Below the pieces are notes generated by a model. It saw only the letters and a program-made list of their open reading frames with translations. It ran no database searches and was not told the origin of the DNA. The position numbers were made by a program, and so were the translations under genes. Of a stretch of 33,908 nt of DNA, positions 7,912-15,272 are shown piece by piece (within the stretch, counting starts at the first letter, position 1; every line of letters starts with the position of its first letter). Origin of the DNA: Halobacteriovoraceae bacterium (GTDB taxonomy: Bacteria; Bdellovibrionota; Bacteriovoracia; Bacteriovoracales; Bacteriovoracaceae); assembly GCA_002718735.1 (NCBI GenBank), contig PBFR01000033.1:1-33908 (forward strand), in the 5' to 3' direction.

Positions 7912-9366
7912 TTACTTTAAAACCCTAGTAAGCCCTGATGGATAGGAGCCTTTAATATAGTTCCACTGTTTTACCTGTTCTTTACGTCCAATCTCGTCGG
8001 TGATTCGATTCCAACTATCAGATACCTTTTTCAAAGCAAGTTTTGGAGAGACCTGCTCTTTTAGAGCTGCTTGCAAGGCATCTCTTAAACTGGAAAAATA
8101 TCTTCCATAACCCTTAACGTAAAAGTCAGGCATACTGCCAATCATACTTTTCTTATGTGCGTCCAAGAAATCTTGGCTGTAGATCTCCTGAATAACCTTA
8201 TCTTGGTAATGCTCACTTCTATAGGGGTCAAAGAATCCCTCTCTTTCCTTAACAGCATTAGTTGAAACAACAGGTGTGCTTGCAAAAAGGCAAAATAAAT
8301 AGGCTAGCTCACTGACATTGGACCGAGAAGAGACAACATAGTTCCAACCCCAATTAAAATATGACATAGGGAATACTTTACCATTGATTTCTCCCCCGGG
8401 CAAAGAGGAATATCCCAATTTTTTTACTAGTTCTGGCCTGTTTCCCACTAGAAATTTCTGAGTTCCACCCCAACCAAAATTACAAAATTTATTGCCCTGA
8501 CCAAAGGATTTAAAGTTTTCGAACATGTCATTAACAAATACTTTTTCTTCCAAGTACTTTGAAGTTTCAATCATCTCTGACAGTGCTTCAAAACCAGCAT
8601 CGCTGTTGAACTGAGGCTCAAACTCCCCATTTACCGGATAAAACCCCTTAGAGTGAAGGCGTAGCCAAAACTCCCAGGCCGAGTATAGCTTAGTTCTATA
8701 AAGACATCCCCCAAACCTATTACTTTCTGGTGAGTGAAATAGTTTTAATTGTCGATCAAGTTGCTTCCATGTTTTGGGGACAGTTAATTCTTCACCATAT
8801 ATATCAGAATACTTTTCTCGTGCTTTAGGCTCCTTCAGCCATTCTTTATTATAAAACATCATGTAGGTGTCGCCATCTGTCTGATAACCATAGAGGTTGC
8901 CTTCATAGCGATCACCAAGATCATAAAGAGATGACTCCCAAAGACCAATTGGCTCATGCTCCTGGGCAAATGGGGTCAGGTCCTTAATTGCTCCTGCCTC
9001 AACAAGATCTGGAATGTTCATTGTTGCTGGTAAAGCTATATCAATTGGAGAATCACCTCCGGGCTTTAAAATTCCGTCCACCAAAAGTTCTGATGCAACG
9101 TCATCCAAAGCACCTTCTCTAAGCTCAACTGCAACTCCCGTTAGTTGGGTGAAGTACGCTGCAACCGGTCTTACATTTGCCAGTGATCCATTTGGATAAA
9201 GAAGTGTAATCTTTTTATCCTTATTTCCCCATTTTGCTTTAACCTTCTTTGCAATCTGTAAATGCAATTTATCTGTAGAAAGGGAAAACGCACTAGTTGG
9301 AAAAGTGGAAGCTACTAAGGCGAGCTTACCTCCATTCATAAGAAATTTTCTTCTATTCAATTTCAT
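7912..9366 (-). CDS. Tat-exported extracellular solute-binding protein, family 1
   Basis: The N-terminus NRRKFL followed by a hydrophobic stretch (MNGGKLALVASTFPTSAFS) fits a twin-arginine signal peptide. The 484-aa body resembles family 1 ABC solute-binding proteins: KKITLLYPNGSLANVRPV, an IDIALPATMNIPDLVEAG segment, GYQTDGDTYMMFYNKEWL, and aromatic-rich ligand-pocket regions (FGGCLYRTKLYSAWEFWLRLHS). No permease or ATPase gene is adjacent. Instead a hybrid kinase starts one nucleotide downstream, so I infer that this protein presents ligand to the kinase rather than (or as well as) to a transporter. The ligand is unknown; sugars or polyols are common in the family. The ribosome site is weak (AAGTGA). 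Confidence 0.88.
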   Translation of the reverse strand: MKLNRRKFLMNGGKLALVASTFPTSAFSLSTDKLHLQIAKKVKAKWGNKDKKITLLYPNGSLANVRPVAAYFTQLTGVAVELREGALDDVASELLVDGILKPGGDSPIDIALPATMNIPDLVEAGAIKDLTPFAQEHEPIGLWESSLYDLGDRYEGNLYGYQTDGDTYMMFYNKEWLKEPKAREKYSDIYGEELTVPKTWKQLDRQLKLFHSPESNRFGGCLYRTKLYSAWEFWLRLHSKGFYPVNGEFEPQFNSDAGFEALSEMIETSKYLEEKVFVNDMFENFKSFGQGNKFCNFGWGGTQKFLVGNRPELVKKLGYSSLPGGEINGKVFPMSYFNWGWNYVVSSRSNVSELAYLFCLFASTPVVSTNAVKEREGFFDPYRSEHYQDKVIQEIYSQDFLDAHKKSMIGSMPDFYVKGYGRYFSSLRDALQAALKEQVSPKLALKKVSDSWNRITDEIGRKEQVKQWNYIKGSYPSGLTRVLK

Positions 9367-9506
9367 AATTTTGTCACTTAAATAATCTACTTAATTTTCT
9401 TCACATGGTATTTACTCATACTCCCAAACTTAATGCATGTGATTAAATAATGCCTAATTTGTGTTGTTTTGGTCAAAATTTAAGAAAATTAAATGCATAC
9501 GTGGGT

Positions 9507-9535
9507 TTGCATAAGAATTCAAATATAAGTAAAAT
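9507..9535 (+). promoter_or_regulatory. Candidate sigma70 promoter for yajQ
   Basis: TTGCAT (9507-9512), a 17-nt spacer and TAAAAT (9530-9535) lie about 30 nt upstream of the ATG at 9566, which has an AGGAG ribosome site. The 199-nt gap between the divergent genes (9367-9565) holds nothing else I can name. Confidence 0.4.
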
Positions 9536-9565
9536 GAATAAAAAATATAAATTTTAGGAGAAAAT

Positions 9566-10057
9566 ATGCCCTCTTTTGATCTGGTATCATCCCTTGATAT
9601 GGGTGAGCTAAAAAACGTAGTAAATATGGCAAATAAGCAAATCACCGGCAGATATGACTTTAAAGGTTCAAAGTGTGCAGTGGAGTTAAAAGGTTCTCAA
9701 GAACTAGAGATCATTGCTGAAACGGAAAGCAGAATTGAAGCAGCAATGCAGATACTTTTCTCAAACATGACTAAGAGAGGTTTAGGTCTAAAATGTTTAG
9801 ATGTCCAAAAGGTTGAACCAACAGGGCACCAAATGTACAAACTAAAAATCATACTGAACTCGGGTATTAATAAAGAGAAAGCTAAGATCATAAATAAGGC
9901 AATCAAGGACTCTAAAATAAAGGTATCCTCCCAGTATCTAGATGAGAAGATCAGGGTGAGTGGCAAGAAAATTGACGACTTACAAAAGACATTCCAGATG
10001 GTGCGCTCTTTGAAAGAGTTGGAAATAGACGTAAAAATGGAAAATATGAAGTCTTAA
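9566..10057 (+). CDS. yajQ: YajQ family nucleotide-binding protein
   Basis: A 163-aa member of the YajQ/UPF0234 family, recognised by MPSFDLVSSLDMGELKNVV, the QITGRYDFKGS block and the C-terminal QYLDEKIRVSGKKIDDLQ. Members bind nucleotides, and the Xanthomonas and Pseudomonas homologues bind cyclic di-GMP and affect virulence or transcription; whether this one does cannot be seen here. The length is exactly typical. It has a good AGGAG ribosome site and appears to be transcribed alone from its own promoter. No terminator with a T-tract follows. Confidence 0.95.
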   Translation: MPSFDLVSSLDMGELKNVVNMANKQITGRYDFKGSKCAVELKGSQELEIIAETESRIEAAMQILFSNMTKRGLGLKCLDVQKVEPTGHQMYKLKIILNSGINKEKAKIINKAIKDSKIKVSSQYLDEKIRVSGKKIDDLQKTFQMVRSLKELEIDVKMENMKS

Positions 10058-10101
10058 TAACCGACTCCAACAATCACCTTTAAACAGCTATAATTTTAAT
10101 G

Positions 10102-10124
10102 TCTTATGCCGATATGGCATAAGA
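10102..10124 (+). promoter_or_regulatory. Nine-base-pair hairpin abutting the start codon, downstream of a TATAAT box
   Basis: TCTTATGCC (10102-10110) pairs perfectly with GGCATAAGA (10116-10124) around GATAT. A TATAAT (10089-10094) would place the transcript start at the base of this hairpin. There is no T-tract, so it is not a simple terminator. It contains the alternative ATG at 10106 and its 3' arm ends on the A of the ATG at 10124. Confidence 0.5.
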
Positions 10125-10462
10125 TGTACAAGTTTATAATTTTTATCCTCACCACATCCCTGGCATACACTAAAACCTTAACAATGCAGGTAGAAGACAA
10201 ATCTTTAAGGTTTGAAGCTCAGACGGTGGAAGGTATAAATTTCATAAATTTCAAGCAGAGTGCACTTGCCTATAAAGCACTTAAAGCACCAAGGCCAAAG
10301 CTCAAAAGCAAACAATTAGCTGGAAACCCCGCTAGCAGAAACTGCAAATTGCTAAATGGTAAAAGTGTTATTCTTAGAGATTCTAAAAACAGACAATATG
10401 ACTATTGTAAGTTTCGTGACGAATCAATGATAGATTCTTGGGGACTTTATGAGAGTCATTAG
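10124..10462 (+). CDS. Small exported protein of unknown function (112 aa)
   Basis: I recognise no family. The ATG at 10124 gives a compact signal peptide (MYKFIIFILTTSLAYT); the in-frame ATG at 10106 would add six residues and is also possible, because neither has a ribosome site. The mature part is basic and ends in a small cysteine-bearing domain (NCKLLNGKS ... YDYCKFRDESMIDSWGLYESH) that resembles a short secreted inhibitor or accessory domain. It overlaps the following peptidase gene by 14 nt, implying co-expression. The pairing of a small exported protein with a peptidase suggests a propeptide, inhibitor or chaperone role, but that is inference only. Confidence 0.65.
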   Translation: MYKFIIFILTTSLAYTKTLTMQVEDKSLRFEAQTVEGINFINFKQSALAYKALKAPRPKLKSKQLAGNPASRNCKLLNGKSVILRDSKNRQYDYCKFRDESMIDSWGLYESH

Positions 10463-11636
10463 TCTAATCTTAATGCTAAGCTTTAGTGACAATGGTATTG
10501 CCTCATCTTACAAGAGGCTTGGTAAACTATATAAAGACACACAAGTCCACACAATCGATAATTACCCAACGATTAGAACACAAGACGGTGTTGGCATATG
10601 CTACGCTGTGACTGTCACCCAACTTTTAAACTATCAGTACTGTAAACAAAACAAACTCAACTGCAAGGAAGCTAAAAACCAAATATCACTACTTGATGTC
10701 ACGGCCTACTCTGAGTATTACGCAAAAACAATTTCGGAGGGTGGTTATCCCCATTCTCTTCTAAGAAGTTTAAAGCAACAAACTGACAGTATTTTTAAAG
10801 AACAGTGTTTGCCATTTGAATTACTATCACACAAAGATGGTGAAAAGGACAAGGCCCAAGGGCAAGGCTATAAGTCACTAAGAGAGATATATGACAAGCA
10901 TCCACGATACCTCTCACCAGAAGAACAAATGTGTCATGCGAAAACAATAAAGTCGATCCTATCTATCGAAAAGGACATAGAGGCAATTTTGAACGCATTC
11001 CAGGCAACAAGTGTCGCACAGTTTGTATATGAAGTGGCAGTGAAGGATGAGTGCTTGGATGAACAACAAAAAATTAGTCTGCCTGATTTTCACACTGGAG
11101 TTTACCCATCATTTGGTGATCAAGAAGAGGCCACTCCAGAGTCATTACTTGGAAAGGTTGAAAAACTTGTACTAAACGACATTCCTGTGGGGATATCATT
11201 TTGCACTAACAGCTCTGAAGAGTGTGGTGCTCACGCAGTGTCTATTAATGGGATAAAAGAGGTGTGCAATAAAGACGATTGTCGAATTATGTTGAAGTTA
11301 CACAACAGTTACGGGCAGAGCTGGCAGAATTTTTATAATGGCGGCTGGGTGGACGGGGAAAATCTTATGAGGAGTGCCCTTCAATACAATAAAAAGAACC
11401 TCCTAACTTGGATAAGTGAATATAAGAGTGAAAAAGATATCCCAGAGAAAATCTTAAAGAGAAGCAGGCCTAAAAAATCATCTCACAATCCAACAATAGA
11501 CATCAATACAGACGAGTCGGACATCTTTCCGGATGGAATAGACCCCAAGAGATCACCTGTATTTAAGTGCGATGGAAACTATTTTGGAGGGTGGAAACCC
11601 AATAGCAACTGCAAATTTATGATGTACTCAAGATAG
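10449..11636 (+). CDS. Secreted papain-like (C1-type) cysteine peptidase
   Basis: The catalytic set of clan CA, family C1-like enzymes can be read in order: Q45 (oxyanion) in TQDGVGICYAVT, nucleophile C51, H262 in ECGAHAVSINGI, and N286 in LKLHNSYGQSWQNFYNGGWV, the counterpart of the papain NSWG...WG block. Residues 1-19 form a signal peptide. About 13 further cysteines in the mature protein suggest disulfides. The insert between catalytic C and H is long (about 210 residues), with two short acidic, Lys-rich segments. The C-terminal tail (about 335-395) is polar and ends with a cysteine-bearing GNYFGGWKPNSNCKF motif. Translation is probably coupled to the small gene upstream. It could degrade host, prey or cell-surface protein; the substrate is unknown. 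Confidence 0.82.
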   Translation: MRVISLILMLSFSDNGIASSYKRLGKLYKDTQVHTIDNYPTIRTQDGVGICYAVTVTQLLNYQYCKQNKLNCKEAKNQISLLDVTAYSEYYAKTISEGGYPHSLLRSLKQQTDSIFKEQCLPFELLSHKDGEKDKAQGQGYKSLREIYDKHPRYLSPEEQMCHAKTIKSILSIEKDIEAILNAFQATSVAQFVYEVAVKDECLDEQQKISLPDFHTGVYPSFGDQEEATPESLLGKVEKLVLNDIPVGISFCTNSSEECGAHAVSINGIKEVCNKDDCRIMLKLHNSYGQSWQNFYNGGWVDGENLMRSALQYNKKNLLTWISEYKSEKDIPEKILKRSRPKKSSHNPTIDINTDESDIFPDGIDPKRSPVFKCDGNYFGGWKPNSNCKFMMYSR

Positions 11637-11637
11637 C

Positions 11638-13041
11638 CTAATTAAGTTTAGAATCAACATAACTTTTAAGTCTGTTCACTAGTTGCTCTCTCTGCTTCTT
11701 ACTTGGTTTATAACTATTTGAGATATATGGAGATACAGTATTGCGATCGAAGTAAAATTTACCATCTACTAAGTCTGTTTTAGTCGCCAAAATCCAAGAG
11801 ACCGTATCAGCACCTTGCGATGCACTCCTAAGCCTATTGCCAATAAGCTTGTAAAACCTTGGCAACGCCTCCTCAAGACCTCCAGTATCAACCCATCCCG
11901 GATGCATAGACACCATTGTAAAAGCTTTCCACTCGCTACTTTTAGCTAACTCTTCAACAAGTGTAACCTGGGCACGTTTAACATTGGCGTAGGTGTCGAC
12001 CTTGTCGTAGTCCTTTCCAGAGAACAGTTTATCTAAATCAAGCTTTTTAAGATACATCCCGCCAGAGCTAACCCATACAACCCTAGCACCTTTTCCCAAC
12101 TTCCCCTTTCTTCTCAGGGCCTCAATTAATAAGTAGTGACCTACTAATTGAGAAGCACATTGGAATTCAACCCCCTCATCATTGAAAGTAACTTCCTTAG
12201 GCATCCCCCCAGCGTTTAGAGCGATTAAATCCAAAGGAGGTGTATTTTCACAAAACTCCTCTATAGCATTCCAATCGGCCATATCAAGGGAAATAAACTT
12301 CAACTTTTGATGTTTATCGCCGAAACGTCTTCCTTTATCTTTACTTCTTCCAGTTACGGTTACTGATGCTCCCTGTTGGGCCAACGAAAGCCCAACCTCA
12401 GCCCCAATTCCAGACGTGCCACCCGTAACCAGTGCCTGTTTTCCTTCTAAATTGATGTCATCAAGTGCTTCTTCAAAGTGATTTTTATGGCGATTAAACC
12501 CTGTTTTATCAAATGAAAACAGAATTGTTTTATCGAGAAATTTACCCCATAAACTCGTTTCATGATACATGTGCAGACTCCCGGGAAAAAATATAAACCA
12601 ATATGCAAAAGTCGCCCCCAAAAGAACAAGCTCATTTGATGATGAAAGTGCATTTAGTTGTAAACAAGACCAATATGCCATAGCACCACCCGCTCCGCCC
12701 AGGAGCCCAAGGTAGACACTTTTAACATTTAGAAACTTTTTAAAGATATCATCGTAGTAGCAAACAAAGATTGGCCATAGCCCAAGATAAGTTAGTGAAT
12801 AGGAGCTTGATTTTACAATGTCAAAAGCAATTAGGCCCCCATCAAGAACAGCTCCCGCACATGTAAAAAGCAAGCTAAATAACACATACTTCTTTTTAGA
12901 TACTCTTGGTTTAAAAAGGACATAATTTAGAGACAAAATAAAAAGGCAGAAAATAAGTGTAAGCAAAGGCCTGAAATAAACAGATTTCAGCACAATTAAA
13001 AACCACGCCCCTTGAAGTAAGGCTATCTTTGCAAGGACCAC
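11638..13041 (-). CDS. Fusion of DUF2878-like membrane domain and short-chain dehydrogenase/reductase
   Basis: Residues 1-160 are hydrophobic, with about five or six membrane helices, and match the DUF2878 pattern (LQGAWFLIVL, CAGAVLDGGLIAF, LGLWPIF, GGAGGAMAYW). Residues 195-467 are an NAD(P)-dependent SDR: TGGTSGIG (206-213), D253, NAGG (276-279), S325/S326 and Y351-x3-K355 (YANVK), with a C-terminal PGWVDTGG. All SDR catalytic residues are present. In other bacteria these two are usually separate genes in a light- and singlet-oxygen-related cluster. The start is GTG, overlapping the TAG of the NTF2-like gene by one nucleotide (TAGTG). It is the last gene of the operon. The enzyme is anchored at the inner membrane; the substrate, possibly a fatty acid or lipid, is unknown. 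Confidence 0.85.
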   Translation of the reverse strand: MVLAKIALLQGAWFLIVLKSVYFRPLLTLIFCLFILSLNYVLFKPRVSKKKYVLFSLLFTCAGAVLDGGLIAFDIVKSSSYSLTYLGLWPIFVCYYDDIFKKFLNVKSVYLGLLGGAGGAMAYWSCLQLNALSSSNELVLLGATFAYWFIFFPGSLHMYHETSLWGKFLDKTILFSFDKTGFNRHKNHFEEALDDINLEGKQALVTGGTSGIGAEVGLSLAQQGASVTVTGRSKDKGRRFGDKHQKLKFISLDMADWNAIEEFCENTPPLDLIALNAGGMPKEVTFNDEGVEFQCASQLVGHYLLIEALRRKGKLGKGARVVWVSSGGMYLKKLDLDKLFSGKDYDKVDTYANVKRAQVTLVEELAKSSEWKAFTMVSMHPGWVDTGGLEEALPRFYKLIGNRLRSASQGADTVSWILATKTDLVDGKFYFDRNTVSPYISNSYKPSKKQREQLVNRLKSYVDSKLN

Positions 13042-13454
13042 TACTCTACCGCCAAAGCTTTCCGCAGCTTTCCGTATAGAAACTTTAATCCTGGAATTTT
13101 TAGAATTAGCTCCTCACCAACGTCCCAGTAATCTCGATGATATTCGATTTTAGAGTCACTGTTGAATCTTAAATGGCTACTGCCATGAATTTTATACTTT
13201 TTAGCCTTTGATTCAAATACAAAGTCCCAAGTTAAAAATGCTTGATTACCTTCTTTTATATCGTCTATGAATATAAAATGCGGGTTATCAAGTTTTTCAA
13301 ACATATGATCAAAAACTTTCTCAAGCTTTCCTATTCCATTAAATTCATTAAATGGGTCTTTAAAAAAAACATCTTCAGTATAAAAGGAATTAATATGCTC
13401 TAATGATTCTTTTGTTAAACCTTCATACCAACTTTTTAGCTCTTCCAACTTCAT
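13041..13454 (-). CDS. NTF2/SnoaL-like protein
   Basis: A 137-aa protein with the cone-shaped NTF2-like fold pattern: N-terminal helices, YTEDVFFKDPFNEFNG, a sheet region (HFIFIDDIKEGNQAFLTWDF) and the C-terminal HRDYWDVGEELILKIPGL. The last block is typical of the small NTF2-like proteins that sit next to SDR, DUF3833 and chalcone-isomerase-like genes in marine gammaproteobacteria. Catalytic or merely binding function is unknown. The start overlaps the DUF3833 stop as ATGA, with an AAGGA ribosome site inside the upstream gene. Confidence 0.85.
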   Translation of the reverse strand: MKLEELKSWYEGLTKESLEHINSFYTEDVFFKDPFNEFNGIGKLEKVFDHMFEKLDNPHFIFIDDIKEGNQAFLTWDFVFESKAKKYKIHGSSHLRFNSDSKIEYHRDYWDVGEELILKIPGLKFLYGKLRKALAVE

Positions 13455-13978
13455 GGCATTTCCTTCATCATAACAATTGTTATTTCGCCAACATCAAAGC
13501 CAAACTTACTCATATAACTTCTGGCCAACAAAGTATTGTTATCCAACAGATACATCCAGTCATCAACTTTGATTTTATAGGTTGATTCCCCCACCGGAAC
13601 GTTTAATACATAGTTAAACTTAAAGGCATTGCCCACAACTTTTCCTTCGGCCTCTCCTACGACATCATGTGCTTCACCAACATATTCATTGGTGCCAACT
13701 TCCTTCAAGGTCCAAATTCTTTCATCAGTTGACCCATCAGAAAAAACAAATTTTTCATCAAGCTTTGCAACATCCCCCTCCCATGATGCATCTATATCGA
13801 CTCTAAATCTTTGAGTAACCTGTCCCGAGCGGCTTTGAACGATACCCAAAGCATATAGCTTTCCGCTAAAAAATTCTTTTAGGTTAAGCTTCGGAGTTTC
13901 ATCTTTATAGGAAGATAACTGTTGTCCAGAACAAGAGACAAATATTAGTAGTACAATTGATTGAATAAGAAGTTTCAT
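13451..13978 (-). CDS. DUF3833-type lipoprotein
   Basis: The start is taken as the ATG at 13978, which has AGGAG 7 nt upstream; the GTG at 13984 is too close to that ribosome site. The N-terminus MKLLIQSIVLLIFVSCSG is a lipoprotein signal with C16 as the lipidated residue (the -3 position is Phe, slightly off consensus). The body matches DUF3833: LKEFFSGKLYALGIVQ, QVTQRFRVDIDASWEGD, FSDGSTDERIWTL, EAHDVVGEAEGKVVGNAF and VDDWMYLLDNNTLLARSYMSKFG. Its biochemical role is unknown. It is the second gene of the operon, 2 nt after the CHI-like stop. Confidence 0.88.
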   Translation of the reverse strand: MKLLIQSIVLLIFVSCSGQQLSSYKDETPKLNLKEFFSGKLYALGIVQSRSGQVTQRFRVDIDASWEGDVAKLDEKFVFSDGSTDERIWTLKEVGTNEYVGEAHDVVGEAEGKVVGNAFKFNYVLNVPVGESTYKIKVDDWMYLLDNNTLLARSYMSKFGFDVGEITIVMMKEMP

Positions 13979-13980
13979 TT

Positions 13981-14469
13981 TCACTCTCCTAATAGCCTAC
14001 TTCTAAGCTTTGGGTCGCTGGTTTTTTCACCAAGCCATATATTTAAAAAGTGTTTGGAAAACTCCAAATCCTTAAATTGACCTAGTCTCTTTTTGGAGTT
14101 TAAATAAAATGTTACTCCTGTTTTGGGATCGAAGTCAGCGATAATACGATCGCCCTTTTTAACATCTGGAAATACCTTAAACATTTCACTTTTAAACTCT
14201 TTTAGAACGCCCTTGCTTACACCTGCCTGTTCCATTTCCTTTACACTTCGACTTGCAATGTCTTCACCATCGAAGTCTCTTTTATATAAAAGCTCAAGTC
14301 TAAGTGGAGTTGAATAAATCGGTTTATCTTTTTCTGCCCATAAAGTGGCCGTATAGATATCCATAAATAAGAAGGTGTATTTGCCACTCCCCCTCTTTGG
14401 TAGGTTTTTATATTGAAGTTGTCCGAATGAAACAAAGCTAAAGGCCAATATTAGAAGGAAGATTCTCAA
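13981..14469 (-). CDS. Exported chalcone-isomerase-like protein, first gene of the operon
   Basis: The frame runs up to 14610, but the start is set at a TTG at 14469 because AAGGAG lies exactly 6 nt before it and translation from there begins with a signal peptide (MRIFLLILAFSFVSFGQ). The upstream residues look unlike protein and would run into the GST promoter. The body fits the bacterial chalcone-isomerase-like domain: YTFLFMDIYTATLWA, LRLELLYKRDFDGEDIA, KGDRIIADFDPKTGVTFYLN, and FLNIWLGEKTSDPKLRSRLLG at the end. Bacterial members bind fatty acids or have unknown activity; flavonoid chemistry is not expected. The gene heads CHI-DUF3833-NTF2-DUF2878/SDR and has a perfect dyad directly upstream of its ribosome site. 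Confidence 0.83.
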   Translation of the reverse strand: MRIFLLILAFSFVSFGQLQYKNLPKRGSGKYTFLFMDIYTATLWAEKDKPIYSTPLRLELLYKRDFDGEDIASRSVKEMEQAGVSKGVLKEFKSEMFKVFPDVKKGDRIIADFDPKTGVTFYLNSKKRLGQFKDLEFSKHFLNIWLGEKTSDPKLRSRLLGE

Positions 14470-14475
14470 GCCAGA

Positions 14476-14481
14476 CTCCTT
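14476..14481 (-). promoter_or_regulatory. Shine-Dalgarno site that fixes the TTG start of the CHI-like gene
   Basis: On the minus strand AAGGAG is followed by 6 nt and TTG (14469). No ATG or GTG in this frame has a comparable site. Confidence 0.75.
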
Positions 14482-14482
14482 T

Positions 14483-14500
14483 TGTTTTGTATGCAAAACA
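14483..14500. promoter_or_regulatory. Candidate operator: perfect dyad TGTTTTG-N4-CAAAACA
   Basis: TGTTTTG (14483-14489) and CAAAACA (14494-14500) are perfectly inverted around TATG. The dyad sits between the CHI-like ribosome site and a possible minus-strand promoter (TTGCTA, 17 nt, CACAAT, the latter at 14502-14507), so a bound protein would cover the transcription start. The core TTTG-N4-CAAA is the same as in the two dyads of the gpx/ohrR region. Confidence 0.55.
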
Positions 14501-14576
14501 TTGTGCACACGATTTGCAGAATTAGCAACTTGGACAATAAGGCCTTCGCGCAACACAAACTTGAGGTGGAACGAAT

Positions 14577-15272
14577 ATGGATTACCAGTTATTTTATTGG
14601 AATGTGCCATTTAGAGGCAATTTCCCACTGATTCTCATGTCCGAGGCAGGCCTAAAATTTGAAGTGGTAGATGCTTCAAAAATTTACCCAGATTCATCTC
14701 TGTCTATCATTTGTCCAGGTGTCGCACCGCCATATTTACTCGACTGCAAAGAAAATAAGTATCTCAACCAAATGCCGGCCATAATGATGCATTTAGCCTC
14801 AAGACATAACTTGCTTCCAAAAAATTCACCTGATGTGTGGGTCGCACTGAAGTTAATTCTGGATTGTAATGACATCCTTTATGAGATTACCCGCTATCAT
14901 GGGATGGAAATGTGGACCTCACAAAAGTGGAAAGAATTTAGAACATATAGATTTTCAAAATGGCTTAAACAATTTGAAACTATAGGCTATGAAAGACTGG
15001 ATAAAACAAGCGGCTTTTTCTTTGATGGTAAGATAAGCGTAGCAGACCTTTCAGTCACGGCCCTTCTAGGTGCCTTGAAGTGGAGTTTTCCAGCCTTGAC
15101 CACAGATATGAAGGAGAGCTGTCCCAATGTGCTTAGTTTGGTAGAGAGAGTGGAGAAACGAGAGGGTATAAAGCAGTTTCTTAAAAAGCAAAGAAAAGAG
15201 CTTGGAAAAGAATACTGTTCAGGTCAAATTGAAGACTCAATAAGAAGTATGCTCTCTAGCCAAGCTCACTAG
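14577..15272 (+). CDS. Glutathione S-transferase family protein
   Basis: Residues 1-80 fit a GST thioredoxin-like N-domain (YQLFYWNVPFRGNFPLIL, then the cis-proline region YLNQMPAIMMHLASRH with the QMPAI/SxA-type glutathione-contact site, though the usual S/D after it is replaced by MMH). Residues 90-215 fit the helical C-domain with GFFFDGKISVADLSVTALL, the N-capping box D of GST C-domains. An AGGTGG-like ribosome site precedes the ATG. It is divergent from the CHI operon and its 3' end overlaps rlmN by 17 nt tail to tail. Substrate unknown; detoxification or thiol chemistry is plausible. Confidence 0.82.
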   Translation: MDYQLFYWNVPFRGNFPLILMSEAGLKFEVVDASKIYPDSSLSIICPGVAPPYLLDCKENKYLNQMPAIMMHLASRHNLLPKNSPDVWVALKLILDCNDILYEITRYHGMEMWTSQKWKEFRTYRFSKWLKQFETIGYERLDKTSGFFFDGKISVADLSVTALLGALKWSFPALTTDMKESCPNVLSLVERVEKREGIKQFLKKQRKELGKEYCSGQIEDSIRSMLSSQAH

